Below are positions 25,949 through 34,032 of a DNA stretch of 64,000 nucleotides, one piece after another. The translations under genes were made by a program, and so were the position numbers. Under the pieces are notes generated by a model. The model was not told the DNA's origin. It saw only the letters and a program-made list of their open reading frames with translations, and made no database searches. Numbering within the stretch: position 1 is the first letter of the stretch; each line of letters starts with the position of its first letter. Source of the DNA: RBG-13-51-18 sp050014095 (GTDB lineage: Bacteria; Chloroflexota; Dehalococcoidia; Dehalococcoidales; RBG-16-60-22); assembly GCA_050014095.1 (NCBI GenBank), contig JBEKDZ010000001.1, positions 372,001-436,000 of the forward strand. The letters run 5' to 3'.

Positions 25949-26076
25949 GATAGTATCCCCTTACTAATAATTTTTTAGATTGCCCTAATACTCTATATTT
26001 ATAATGCATTAGTGGTTTCTTTTCAAATATCATTAGGGATAACAATATACCAATAAATAATAAGTTAATAATTTTA

Positions 26077-27618
26077 CTACTTTTTCCAGACGATATGGCA
26101 CTGCCATTTTTCTAAACTCTGGGGGAAATCGGAGCGGAAATGGGCTCCCCGGCTTTCTTCCCTGATATACGCCGCTTCCGTCAATAGTCGCCCGGTTAAT
26201 ATCAGGTTGTTTAGCTCATAAGAAGGCTGGTCCGTCGGCGGCGATAATGAGTTTTGCCAGCCTGCCAGGATACTAGCCGCCTGATTCAATCCGTCCTTAT
26301 CCCGGATAATACCAGCTTTATCCCAATGCAGCTGCTGCAGCAGAGTGATACTTGGTGTAGGTAATACCTTGGGTGCCGGCCGCTGGCTAAGCGATAGGTG
26401 CATGTCTTTTACCTGTGTATCTATTAATGTCTTTTCTTTAGCTTTATTTCTTGTCCTTTCTATTATCCTTTTGCTGAAGACAATCGCTTCCAGCAGGGAG
26501 TTTGAGGCTAAACGGTTGGCACCGTGAACACCGGTACAGGCTGTTTCTCCCGTGGCGAATAACCCGTTGATATTCGTCTCCCCCCAGCTATTCGTTCTCA
26601 CGCCGCCTATCATATAATGCGCCGCGGGTGCTACCGGTATTTGAGTTTTGGTGATATCCAGACCGCGGTCAAGACAAAAACGATAGATATGAGGAAAACG
26701 GGTGGTAATAAACTGCGGCGGCAAATGAGTGACATCAAGATATACCTTCTCCGAACCGGCTTTTTTCATCTCGTTCAAGATACTCCGGGCAACAATATCC
26801 CTGGGCGCTAAATCAGCCTTTTCATGGTAATCGACCATAAAACGGTAGCCTTCCGCATTACGCAGCACACCCCCCTCTCCCCGGACAGCCTCCGAAATAA
26901 GGAAAGGCGGTACACCGGGCATACGCAGGGCGGTGGGATGAAACTGAAAAAACTCCATATCTACAATTTCCGCACCGGCATTAAAGGCAAGAGAAATACC
27001 GTCACCGGTGGCGATATTTGAGTTCGTGTTGTATCTAAATAGCTGCCCGGCGCCGCCGGTAGCTAAAATAAGAAATCGACATTTAAAATCTTCAGTCGTT
27101 CCCGTGCGGCAATCGATAGCCCTGATACCTGCAACCTTTCCTTTTTCCACGAAAATCTCTGTAGCCAGAAAGTTTTCCAGTACCTGGATTTTAGAATCCC
27201 GCACCTTTTTGCTTAAAGCCAATTCAATATGCTCACCGGTGGCATCGCCCCCGGCATGGAGGATACGAGGCACGCTATGGGCTGCCTCTGTGGTTAAGGC
27301 AATCTCGCCATTGATGGTATCAAAAGGCACGCGAAAATATACTAGGTCGGCAATGCGGGCAGGCGCCTCCCTCACCAGGATATTCACCGCCTCTTCATTG
27401 CAGAGGCCAGCGCCAGCGTTGAGCGTATCTTGTATATGTAACTCGGGCGTATCGTTCGTGCCGATAGCCGCCGCGATACCGCCCTGGGCATGTTTGGTAT
27501 TACAGTCGTCGATGCTGCCCTTGGTGACAACCAGAACACTGCCCCGCTCATTAGCCAAAAGGGCGGTATAAAGTCCACCGATACCACTACCCACTACAAT
27601 ATAGTCATACTGGTTCAT
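26077..27618 (-). CDS. nadB: L-aspartate oxidase
   Basis: 513 residues. FAD site VVGSGIGGLYTALLA (about 8-22), the HAQGGIAAA block (about 43), active-site region MEFFQFHPTAL (about 217-227), RGEGGVLRN (about 246) and GETACTGVHGANRLASNSLLE (key part GVHGANRLASNS, about 365) are all present. It oxidises aspartate to iminoaspartate for NAD synthesis; in anaerobes fumarate can be the electron acceptor. AGGAT precedes the ATG. nadA and nadC are not in the window. Confidence 0.95.
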   Translation of the reverse strand: MNQYDYIVVGSGIGGLYTALLANERGSVLVVTKGSIDDCNTKHAQGGIAAAIGTNDTPELHIQDTLNAGAGLCNEEAVNILVREAPARIADLVYFRVPFDTINGEIALTTEAAHSVPRILHAGGDATGEHIELALSKKVRDSKIQVLENFLATEIFVEKGKVAGIRAIDCRTGTTEDFKCRFLILATGGAGQLFRYNTNSNIATGDGISLAFNAGAEIVDMEFFQFHPTALRMPGVPPFLISEAVRGEGGVLRNAEGYRFMVDYHEKADLAPRDIVARSILNEMKKAGSEKVYLDVTHLPPQFITTRFPHIYRFCLDRGLDITKTQIPVAPAAHYMIGGVRTNSWGETNINGLFATGETACTGVHGANRLASNSLLEAIVFSKRIIERTRNKAKEKTLIDTQVKDMHLSLSQRPAPKVLPTPSITLLQQLHWDKAGIIRDKDGLNQAASILAGWQNSLSPPTDQPSYELNNLILTGRLLTEAAYIREESRGAHFRSDFPQSLEKWQCHIVWKK

Positions 27619-27720
27619 ATTCGTTTATCCTATCTCTAGTCCTGCCAGTTAAAACCTTTAATGATTATTTTACTATGTTAAGCTATATCAGGGAAAGGAT
27701 AAAGTAGTCATCTAATAGAT

Positions 27721-27746
27721 AAGTCCTTCCCGTTAAGAAAGGACTT
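27721..27746 (-). other. Hairpin downstream of tRNA-Leu
   Basis: AAGTCCTT and AAGGACTT form an 8-base-pair stem with a short loop, a few bases beyond the tRNA-Leu CCA end. There is no T-run, so it is a weak terminator or a processing site. Confidence 0.4.
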
Positions 27747-27749
27747 GGT

Positions 27750-27837
27750 TGGTGCCGAGGCGGGGATTTGAACCCCGACGAGCTTACGCTCACCACCCCC
27801 TCAAGATGGCGTGTCTACCAGATTCCACCACCTCGGC
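27750..27837 (-). tRNA. tRNA-Leu (anticodon GAG)
   Basis: Reverse-strand sequence starts GCCGAGGTGGTGG and ends CCTCGGCA then an encoded CCA. The acceptor stem is 7 perfect pairs (GCCGAGG/CCTCGGC). The anticodon stem CCATC/GGTGG encloses TTGAGGG, giving GAG. A long variable arm (GAGCGTAAGCTC) fits the leucine class II fold. It is the second of two tRNAs in one transcript. Confidence 0.95.
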
Positions 27838-27858
27838 ACGGATCCTTCGGCAGAAAAA

Positions 27859-27934
27859 TGGCAGGGGTGGCAGGGCTCGAACCCACGACCGGCGGTTTTG
27901 GAGACCGCTGCTCTACCAACTGAGCTACACCCCT
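27859..27934 (-). tRNA. tRNA-Trp (anticodon CCA)
   Basis: Acceptor AGGGGTG pairs with CACCCCT, then discriminator G and encoded CCA. The anticodon stem GCGGT/ACCGC encloses CTCCAAA, giving CCA for tryptophan. D-arm TAGCTCAGTTGGTAGAGC and T-arm GTTCGAGCC parts are standard. It is the first tRNA of the pair. Confidence 0.95.
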
Positions 27935-27946
27935 GTGCCAAGAGAA

Positions 27947-27975
27947 ATTATAGTGTATTATAGCCAGGAGCGCAA
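27947..27975 (-). promoter_or_regulatory. Promoter of the tRNA pair
   Basis: Minus strand TTGCGC, 17 bases, TATAAT (27947-27952), about 12 bases before the 5' end of tRNA-Trp. A second TATAAT lies at 27957-27962. It is divergent from the promoter of the unknown gene at 28031. Confidence 0.5.
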
Positions 27976-27992
27976 GATTTAGCGATATTTTA

Positions 27993-28022
27993 TTGACTTA
28001 ATTAATAGGCTACCCTTATATT
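27993..28022 (+). promoter_or_regulatory. Promoter giving a near-leaderless transcript
   Basis: TTGACT (27993-27998), 18 bases, TATATT (28017-28022). The ATG of the next gene begins 8 bases after the -10, so transcription should begin at or within two bases of the start codon. No ribosome binding site fits. Confidence 0.55.
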
Positions 28023-28030
28023 ATTTCCAT

Positions 28031-28597
28031 ATGCCAATAAAAGTAATTGCTGTTGCAGTCCCGGAATATACGGTAAAGGAAAAGCCTGACTATCTGAAAA
28101 TCGGGAGGAAAGTCGACGCTGTAATCGAAAAGAACTTCAGTGACCGTAAGTATATCTACCGGGCAATCGGTATTGATGACCACCCTGGATTAACATTGGA
28201 TGAACTGGTATCAATTATTCTGAAGTCGGGAACGGATAGATATAACCCCAATAGAAAAGGCGTTTGCCATGATCAATTCTCTGTGTATAATTATGACATC
28301 CAGGCCGGGTCTTTTGAAATAAAAAATCAAAAAATCGTTATCGAAGAAACGGATACATATCCCACCCTTTTTGGTGATACGATATATGATTTTTTTGAAA
28401 ATGCGCCACAGGATAGGGGACATCCGGTCAGGATAGATATATTAGTGCTTTATGACACTAATAAATTAGAACTGGCAAAATTGAAAAATCCGGAACTAGA
28501 GGAAGTTGTCCCCCGGTTGGAAAAATACTTATACAAATTTAGAGAACGTGACAACAAAAGGGATGCATTATTAGGGATTGTTAAAATACTAAGATAA
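28031..28597 (+). CDS. Protein of unknown function, 188 residues
   Basis: I do not recognise it. It is soluble, without signal peptide or helix, rich in charged residues and Tyr/Ile, with alternating beta and alpha predictions by eye. A conserved-looking segment RYNPNRKGVCHDQFSVYN sits near residue 75 and RIDILVLYDTNKLELAK near 140 (residues quoted within 20 each). Base composition is more AT-rich than the neighbours. It has its own promoter and is apparently leaderless. It lies between the tRNAs and relA/spoT, with a separate transcript on either side. The length and unbroken reading frame support a real gene. Confidence 0.65.
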   Translation: MPIKVIAVAVPEYTVKEKPDYLKIGRKVDAVIEKNFSDRKYIYRAIGIDDHPGLTLDELVSIILKSGTDRYNPNRKGVCHDQFSVYNYDIQAGSFEIKNQKIVIEETDTYPTLFGDTIYDFFENAPQDRGHPVRIDILVLYDTNKLELAKLKNPELEEVVPRLEKYLYKFRERDNKRDALLGIVKILR

Positions 28598-28721
28598 TAA
28601 TAGTAAAAACAAAAAAATTCTTCCCCTTCTCCCCTAAACTGTTAACTTTCAACGGTTAACTATCCGTCAACCCTTTCGCCCTTATCCTTTTCTCCCCAAC
28701 TTGATATATAATAGGGTTAGA

Positions 28722-30935
28722 ATGGAATTCGCCAGACTGCTGGAAAAAGCCAGGGAATATCTACCGCCGGAAAAGCTGCCGGTACTGGAAGAGGCGTATA
28801 AGTTCGCCGCGGAAAAGCACCAGGGACAGGTGCGGCTTTCCGGCGACCCTTTCATGGAGCACCCGCTCCAGACGGCTTATATCCTGGCGGAGCTCCAGCT
28901 TGATACCGGCTCCCTCGCGGCAGCCCTGCTTCACGATATTCCCGAGGATACCGGCCTGCCGATTGCGGATATCGAGGCTAAATTCGGACCCGAGATAGCC
29001 AAGCTGGTAGATGGCGTCACCAAACTGGGCAAGGTTAACCTAACCGCTTCAGGCGGCGTGGCAAGTGCCACGCAGGCGGAGAACCTCCGTAAAATGCTGG
29101 TAGCGATGGCGGAAGACGTACGCGTCGTCTTTATCAAGCTCGCGGATAGACTGCACAATATGCGCACGCTGGATGCCCTCCCCAAAGAGCGTCAGCTTAA
29201 AAACGCCCAGGAAACTCTAGAGATATTTGCGCCGCTGGCGCACCGTCTCGGCATCTGGGAGCTGAAATGGCAGCTGGAAGACCTCGCCTTTAGGTATTTA
29301 CAGCCGCAGGAATACCAGCGCCTGGCTCGCCTGATAGATGTTAAACGCACCGAGCGTGAAAAGTTCATCAACCGGGCTATCAAAATCCTTAAAAAAGAAC
29401 TGGATAAGGTCGGCATCGCCGCCGAAATATTCGGTCGACCCAAGCATATTTACAGCATCCACCAGAAAATGGAAAAATACGCGGCGCTCGGCAAACACTT
29501 CGACGAGATATACGACCTGCTGGCTTTGCGGGTTATCGTGGAAAGCGAGCAGGACTGTTATGGCGCCGTCGGCATTATCCACAGTCTTTGGCATCCCTTG
29601 ACCGGCACGTTTGACGACTATATCGCTAGTCCCAAGCCCAACGGCTATCAGGCGCTGCACACAGCAGTGATGTGCCTCGGCACCACTCCATTAGAGGTAC
29701 AAATCCGCACTCGTGAGATGCACCATGTCGCCGAATACGGCGTCGCCGCCCACTGGCATTACAAAGAAGGTGGCAAACGCGACCTGGATTTCGAGGATAG
29801 GGTTGGTTGGCTACGGCAGCTTATCGATTGGCACCGCGAGCTCTCCGGCGCCGAAGAGTTTTTAGAGTCCATCAAGACGGATATCTTTATCGATCAGGTT
29901 TTTGTATATACACCCCTCGGCGAGATAAAAGACCTCCCCAAAGGCTCCACCCCCCTTGATTTCGCTTACCGCGTGCATACCGACCTGGGACATCGCTGCA
30001 TCGGGGCGAAAATCAACGGTAAGCTCGTTCCCCTGAACTATCAGCTGAAAAACGGCGACATTATCGAAATCGTTTCGTCTAAAGCGCCGCGAGGTCCAAG
30101 TCTGGACTGGCTGAATCCCAACCTGGGTTTTGTCCATACTACCCACGCCAGAAATAAAATTCGCCAGTGGTTTAACAAGCGTGAAAAAACAGAAAGCATC
30201 GAGCACGGCAAACAGATATTGGATAAAGAACTCCGCCGCCTTGGTATTCAGACGGAGCGTCAGGCGCTGGCAGCGCTTTTCAACTATAAGAATCTAGACG
30301 ACTTTATTGCGGCGGTCGGTAACGGTAATATCTCTGCCCACCAGATAGTTTTAAAGCTCGCCGCCCAGGAAGAAAAGTCGCAAGAGGTTACCGAGCCCAT
30401 TCCCCTGCCTAAAACATCACCTTCCGGTGTGCAGGTGCTGGGCGTGGGCGACCTGATGACCAGCATTGGGCAGTGTTGTAACCCCGTCCCCGGCGATAAG
30501 ATTATCGGTTACATTACGCGCAGTCGCGGCGTTACTATCCACCGCGATGACTGCCATAACGTTATCAACGAGGATGAAAAGGAGCGGTTGATTCCGGTAG
30601 AGTGGGGCCAGAGCGACCTGCTTTACCCGGTTAAAATCCAGGTGGATGCCTGGGACAGGGTGGGCTTGATGCGCGACATCAGCACCCTCGTGGCAGAAGA
30701 AAAAATTAACATCACCTCGATGAATCTCGCCAACGGCACCCATCAGCGGGTCACCATGTTTTTAAACCTCCAGACTAAAGGTCTGGCGCAGCTAAGCGAA
30801 ATCTTAAAGAAAATCGACGCCGTTAAGGGTGTGATTAGCGTTACCCGTATCGGCGACGATGTATCCAAGCATAGTTCCGCCGATTCTACGGTCGGTACTA
30901 AAAAGGCCGAGGATATCGGCTCGAATAAAAATTAA
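28722..30935 (+). CDS. rel: Bifunctional (p)ppGpp synthetase/hydrolase (Rel/SpoT)
   Basis: 737 residues from the ATG at 28722; an in-frame TTG at 28701 overlaps the -10 and is unlikely. Domains in order: HD hydrolase (about 25-180, with H-D in ALLHDIPEDTG), synthetase (about 230-350, with GRPKHIYSIHQKM and YIASPKPNGYQALHT), TGS (about 380-445), a Cys/His segment (CCNPVPGD, DDCHN, about 585-615) and ACT (about 655-725). It makes and degrades the stringent-response alarmone. A TATAAT at 28707-28712, 9 bases before the ATG, suggests a very short leader; AGGG is the only ribosome-site-like sequence. Confidence 0.95.
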   Translation: MEFARLLEKAREYLPPEKLPVLEEAYKFAAEKHQGQVRLSGDPFMEHPLQTAYILAELQLDTGSLAAALLHDIPEDTGLPIADIEAKFGPEIAKLVDGVTKLGKVNLTASGGVASATQAENLRKMLVAMAEDVRVVFIKLADRLHNMRTLDALPKERQLKNAQETLEIFAPLAHRLGIWELKWQLEDLAFRYLQPQEYQRLARLIDVKRTEREKFINRAIKILKKELDKVGIAAEIFGRPKHIYSIHQKMEKYAALGKHFDEIYDLLALRVIVESEQDCYGAVGIIHSLWHPLTGTFDDYIASPKPNGYQALHTAVMCLGTTPLEVQIRTREMHHVAEYGVAAHWHYKEGGKRDLDFEDRVGWLRQLIDWHRELSGAEEFLESIKTDIFIDQVFVYTPLGEIKDLPKGSTPLDFAYRVHTDLGHRCIGAKINGKLVPLNYQLKNGDIIEIVSSKAPRGPSLDWLNPNLGFVHTTHARNKIRQWFNKREKTESIEHGKQILDKELRRLGIQTERQALAALFNYKNLDDFIAAVGNGNISAHQIVLKLAAQEEKSQEVTEPIPLPKTSPSGVQVLGVGDLMTSIGQCCNPVPGDKIIGYITRSRGVTIHRDDCHNVINEDEKERLIPVEWGQSDLLYPVKIQVDAWDRVGLMRDISTLVAEEKINITSMNLANGTHQRVTMFLNLQTKGLAQLSEILKKIDAVKGVISVTRIGDDVSKHSSADSTVGTKKAEDIGSNKN

Positions 30936-30948
30936 GTGGAGGTAAATC

Positions 30949-31248
30949 TTGGCAAATAAATCGGCACAAAAAGCAGCGCGCGCCTCGGTTAGAAGGCAGG
31001 AGCGCAATAAATCTACCCGCAGCCATGTAAAAACAGATATCGCCGGAGCAGAAAAGTTTATTACTGCCGGCGACGTTAAAGCGGCGCAGGGAGCCATAGC
31101 AAGAGCCATCAGCGTTCTGGATAAAGCTGCGGGGAAAAAGGTATTACACGCTAATAACGCGGCGCGGCGTAAATCACGTTTGTTGAAGAAGTTGAATAAA
31201 GCGGCGACTCAACCTAAATCCGAGCCTAAATCTGAAAAAACTGACTAG
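30949..31248 (+). CDS. rpsT: Ribosomal protein S20
   Basis: 99 residues starting at TTG (30949-30951) with GGAGG 6 bases upstream. The sequence is basic with ANKSAQKAARASVRRQERN at the N-terminus, LDKAAGKKVLHANNAARRKSR at the C-terminal third (19-20 residue pieces) and a low-complexity tail (KSEPKSEKTD). It is a primary 16S rRNA binder of the small subunit. The gene follows rel by 13 bases and shares its transcript. Confidence 0.95.
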   Translation: MANKSAQKAARASVRRQERNKSTRSHVKTDIAGAEKFITAGDVKAAQGAIARAISVLDKAAGKKVLHANNAARRKSRLLKKLNKAATQPKSEPKSEKTD

Positions 31249-31265
31249 TTAATTGACGTTTAATA

Positions 31266-31308
31266 CAAAGATGTACCGGTGATGTAAAAATCGTCCGATA
31301 CATCTTTG
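31266..31308 (+). terminator. Hairpin after rpsT
   Basis: CAAAGATGTA (31266-31275) and TACATCTTTG (31299-31308) are perfect 10-base inverted copies with a 23-base loop. The T-rich tail is short. It is a likely transcript end for rel-rpsT. Confidence 0.5.
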
Positions 31309-31360
31309 GTTTACTTGCTTGTGGTGAGCCCCTCGACAATCTCGGGATAAACCTGTCGAA

Positions 31361-31375
31361 CCGCTCATGGTGAGC
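31361..31375. repeat. Dispersed repeat copy 1 (CCGCTCATGGTGAGC)
   Basis: The 15-mer is repeated exactly at 33987-34001. It lies in a stretch (about 31321-31385) with further TCGAC/GTCGA and GGTGAGC copies that can fold on themselves. It appears to be an intergenic repeat, not a gene. Confidence 0.55.
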
Positions 31376-31386
31376 TTGTCGAACCA

Positions 31387-31530
31387 TTAGTCCGAGGAGG
31401 GAATGGGTTTGGCTTCTTGCGCCTTCATCTCTTCGCCGCAGCAGGTTAATTTACCCTCGCCGGCTTTCGTGCAAAGAGCTTCGGTGCCGCATTTGGCGCA
31501 GCGATATCTTTTTCCTAGTTGGCTTGCCAC
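31387..31530 (-). CDS. Desulforedoxin-like protein 2
   Basis: 47 residues, found by hand. GTG start at 31530 with AGGAGG 8 bases upstream. The cysteines C11-x2-C14 and the adjacent pair C30-C31 match the CxxC...CC site of desulforedoxin, which binds one iron with four cysteines. It differs from its partner at 31558 by a further Cys (C20) and a longer Pro/Ser tail. Small electron carriers of this kind serve superoxide or rubredoxin-type pathways in anaerobes. It follows desulforedoxin 1 by 27 bases. Confidence 0.82.
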   Translation of the reverse strand: MASQLGKRYRCAKCGTEALCTKAGEGKLTCCGEEMKAQEAKPIPSSD

Positions 31531-31557
31531 TTTCTAACCTCCTGCAAACGGGGTTGT

Positions 31558-31677
31558 TTACTGTTTGATTTCCATGGGCTGGCCGCAGCAGGTGATGGTG
31601 CCCGTGCCGCCCTTGGTGATAATCATCTCGGCGCCGCACTTGGTGCAGCGATATCTTTTACCTACTGTATTAGCCAT
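31558..31677 (-). CDS. Desulforedoxin-like protein 1
   Basis: 39 residues, found by hand. ATG at 31677, AGAGG upstream. C11-x2-C14 and C30-C31 form the desulforedoxin iron site; the length is close to the 36-residue desulforedoxin of Desulfovibrio. GKRYRC at the N-terminus is shared with the second copy, so the two are tandem paralogues. It starts 52 bases after the pyrK stop on the same strand and may be read from the pyr transcript. Confidence 0.86.
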   Translation of the reverse strand: MANTVGKRYRCTKCGAEMIITKGGTGTITCCGQPMEIKQ

Positions 31678-31729
31678 ATCTTATCACCTCTTTGCGTGAT
31701 TTTATCTACTTTAATTATAGTCATGGTAT

Positions 31730-32527
31730 TTAATTATTGTCAAAAAACTCCACCTCCCCCATCCCGAACACCGGCCCATCCTTGCATACCTGTTTCAAGC
31801 CGTTCTTCGTCCTGATGGTGCAGCCGTAACAGACGCCCACCCCACAGCCCATCATTATCTCTAAAGAAAGCTGGACGTCTTTACCCTTAAGCTCCGGCAT
31901 TTGCGCCATCGTCCGGTACATCGCCGCCGGCCCGCAGGCAAAAACCTGGTCGATATTCTTAAGGTAGTGGGGGATAAGCTGCGTCGCCATCCCCTTGAAT
32001 CCCTCGCTCCCGTCTTCCGTAGCGTTGACGCACTGGAAGCTGGCAGGCAGCATACCTTTATTATATAAGGATTGCGAGGCATTTATCGGCAAGAGACTTT
32101 CTCGCGACCGCGCCCCTATGATAATGATAACTTTCTTGCCTAAACCCGCCGCCCGCTCCGCCAGGAAGCGTAAGGGCGCGATGCCAATGCCCCCCGCCAC
32201 CAGCAAGAGATTTTGGGACCTGGGATTGATAGTAAAGCCGCTGCCCAAGGGACCGAAGATATCCAGCGTATCGCCCTTTTTCTTGAGCGCCAGCCACCCC
32301 GTGCCTTTACCCACCACGCTTAAAAGTATGGATATTTGCGAGCCGTCCACGTTGTGGATGCTGAACGGCCGCGGCAGGATGGTTTCTTTACCACACCGTA
32401 CCATGACGAACTGCCCGGGTCGAGCAGTTTGAGCAATCTCCGGCGCCTCCAGGCGGAAAAGGTACACCCCCTTTATCGCTTCAACTACTGAAAGTATTGG
32501 GACTTTAAGTTGGTTCATAACGCTCAA
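31730..32527 (-). CDS. pyrK: Dihydroorotate dehydrogenase electron-transfer subunit
   Basis: 265 residues from a TTG start with GGAG 9 bases upstream; the later ATG is too far from it. Ferredoxin-reductase-like fold: FAD site in LPRPFSIHN (about 52-60), NAD site in LLVAGGIGIAPLRFLAER (about 107-124), and a C-terminal [2Fe-2S] site with Cys in MMGCGVGVCYGCTI and a last Cys in QVCKDG. It links the class 1B dihydroorotate dehydrogenase (PyrD) to NAD. No pyrD is in the window, so it must lie elsewhere. Confidence 0.93.
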   Translation of the reverse strand: MSVMNQLKVPILSVVEAIKGVYLFRLEAPEIAQTARPGQFVMVRCGKETILPRPFSIHNVDGSQISILLSVVGKGTGWLALKKKGDTLDIFGPLGSGFTINPRSQNLLLVAGGIGIAPLRFLAERAAGLGKKVIIIIGARSRESLLPINASQSLYNKGMLPASFQCVNATEDGSEGFKGMATQLIPHYLKNIDQVFACGPAAMYRTMAQMPELKGKDVQLSLEIMMGCGVGVCYGCTIRTKNGLKQVCKDGPVFGMGEVEFFDNN

Positions 32528-32561
32528 GATAGTTTACTCCTTTATATATCTAATACTGTAC

Positions 32562-32659
32562 AAAATCCCTCTCAATCTCCCTTTTGTAAAGGGAGAGGGG
32601 GTTATTCCACCCCTTTATCCGTCTCCCACTTTGTAAAAGGGGGATTAAGGGGGATTTTA
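32562..32659. repeat. Imperfect inverted-repeat element between pyrC and pyrK
   Basis: Outer arms AAAATCCCTCT and GGGGGATTTT, with inner copies of AATCTCCCTTTTGTAAAG against CTTTGTAAAAGGGGGATT (each under 20 bases). The whole stretch of about 98 bases can fold into one long hairpin. It belongs to the kind of CCCTTT-rich intergenic palindromes found in many genomes. Confidence 0.6.
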
Positions 32660-33958
32660 CTCCACCTTCATCCCCTCCTCCATATAAACCGGGTTGCCCA
32701 TATAGATGGTGGACATAACCTTGCCCTTAAGCGTCCGTCCGTTTAAAGGTGTGTTCTTGCCTTTCGAGGCGAATTTCTCTACATCCACCATCCACTCCTT
32801 ATGCAGGTCGAAGATGCATACATCCGCCGGCGCGCCGGTTTCAAATGTGCCCAGCTTGGCGTAACCCAGCACGTGCGCCGGCCCCGCGGTCAGCGCCGCA
32901 ATCATATTGTTCAGGCTTAACTCGCTCTTAAGGATAAGCCCCACCAGCGACCCTAGCGCCGTTTCCAGACCGCTGATGCCGAAGGCTGCCTGCGTAAACT
33001 CGCAATCCTTATCGGCTTTAGTGTGCGGCGCGTGGTCGGTAGCCACGATGTCGATAACGCTGTCGTTCAAAGCCCGCAGCAGGGCGATGGTATCCTGCTT
33101 TGTTCTCAAAGGCGGGTTGACCTTCGCCAGCGTGCCATATTTAAAAACATCTTCCTCGGTTAGGGTGAGGTGGTGGGGCGTGACCTCGGCGGTAACGTGC
33201 ACGCCTTCTTCTTTAGCTTGGCGTATCAGCTCGGCTGATGCCGCGGTGCTAACGTGGGCGATATGCACATGCCCGCCGGTCTCTTTTGCCAGGTCGATAT
33301 CCCGTTTGACCATTACCTCCTCGGCGGCGCCTGGCATCCCGCACAGTCCCATCTCCAGCGAGACGACCCCCTCGTTTATCTGCCCGCCCTGTGTTAGCGA
33401 CGTATCCTCGCAGTGGTCGATGATAGGTCGTTTGAAATCCCGACTGTACTCCAGAGCGCGGCGTATGATTTCCGGTTTACTCACCGGCGAGCCGTCGTCG
33501 CTGAAAGCCACCGCCCCATTCATCTCCAATTCATTAAGGTCGGCCAGCTCTTCGCCCTTTCTACCAACTGTCACGCAGCCGATGGGGAAAACCCGGATGA
33601 TGCCCTCCCTCGCCGCGACGGTTCGGACGTAGTTCAGCATGTCGCCATTATCTAGGGGTGGGTTGGTGTTGGGCATACAGCAGACGGTCGTAAAGCCTCC
33701 CCGCGCCGCCGCCCATGTCCCGGAAGCGATCGTTTCCTTCTCTTCATAGCCCGGCTGCCGTAGATGGCAGTGCAGGTCGATAAACCCCGGACAGACAATC
33801 AGTCCCCCGGCGTTGAGAACCGCATAATCTTCTTCGGGCGGCTTGCCCTCGCCGAGCCAGAGGATTTTCCCGTCTTTTATCAATAGGTCGGCGATTTTAT
33901 CGATATCCTGGGATTGGTCGATAATCCGCCCGCCGTGGATGAGCAGAGAATCTGGCAT
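32657..33958 (-). CDS. pyrC: Dihydroorotase
   Basis: 433 residues, class I type. Metal ligands appear in FIDLHCHLRQPG (about 60-71), with CMPNTNPP, the DHCED block (about 178), HIAHVST (about 235) and the Asp in ATDHAPH (about 307). The enzyme closes carbamoyl-aspartate to dihydroorotate. It lies between pyrB and pyrK in the pyr operon. The last two bases of the CDS touch the repeat element at 32562-32659. Confidence 0.95.
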   Translation of the reverse strand: MPDSLLIHGGRIIDQSQDIDKIADLLIKDGKILWLGEGKPPEEDYAVLNAGGLIVCPGFIDLHCHLRQPGYEEKETIASGTWAAARGGFTTVCCMPNTNPPLDNGDMLNYVRTVAAREGIIRVFPIGCVTVGRKGEELADLNELEMNGAVAFSDDGSPVSKPEIIRRALEYSRDFKRPIIDHCEDTSLTQGGQINEGVVSLEMGLCGMPGAAEEVMVKRDIDLAKETGGHVHIAHVSTAASAELIRQAKEEGVHVTAEVTPHHLTLTEEDVFKYGTLAKVNPPLRTKQDTIALLRALNDSVIDIVATDHAPHTKADKDCEFTQAAFGISGLETALGSLVGLILKSELSLNNMIAALTAGPAHVLGYAKLGTFETGAPADVCIFDLHKEWMVDVEKFASKGKNTPLNGRTLKGKVMSTIYMGNPVYMEEGMKVE

Positions 33959-33986
33959 TTTCTATAACCTCATAAATCATATTTAT

Positions 33987-34001
33987 CCGCTCATGGTGAG
34001 C
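33987..34001. repeat. Dispersed repeat copy 2 (CCGCTCATGGTGAGC)
   Basis: Exact copy of the 15-mer at 31361-31375, here in the short gap between pyrB and pyrC, followed by GTGAGCGG, which pairs back to its start. Confidence 0.55.
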
Positions 34002-34032
34002 CCTCGGCGTGAGCGGTAGCAAAATTATGTTT

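Noticed and set aside
27959..28030. tRNA-linked integration site with attachment repeats
   Set aside because: No integrase gene and no repeated tRNA 3' end were found around the two tRNAs.
33413..33655. Plus-strand frames antisense to pyrC, pyrB and other high-GC genes
   Set aside because: Long antisense frames are expected opposite such genes; none shows a domain, a ribosome site or a promoter.
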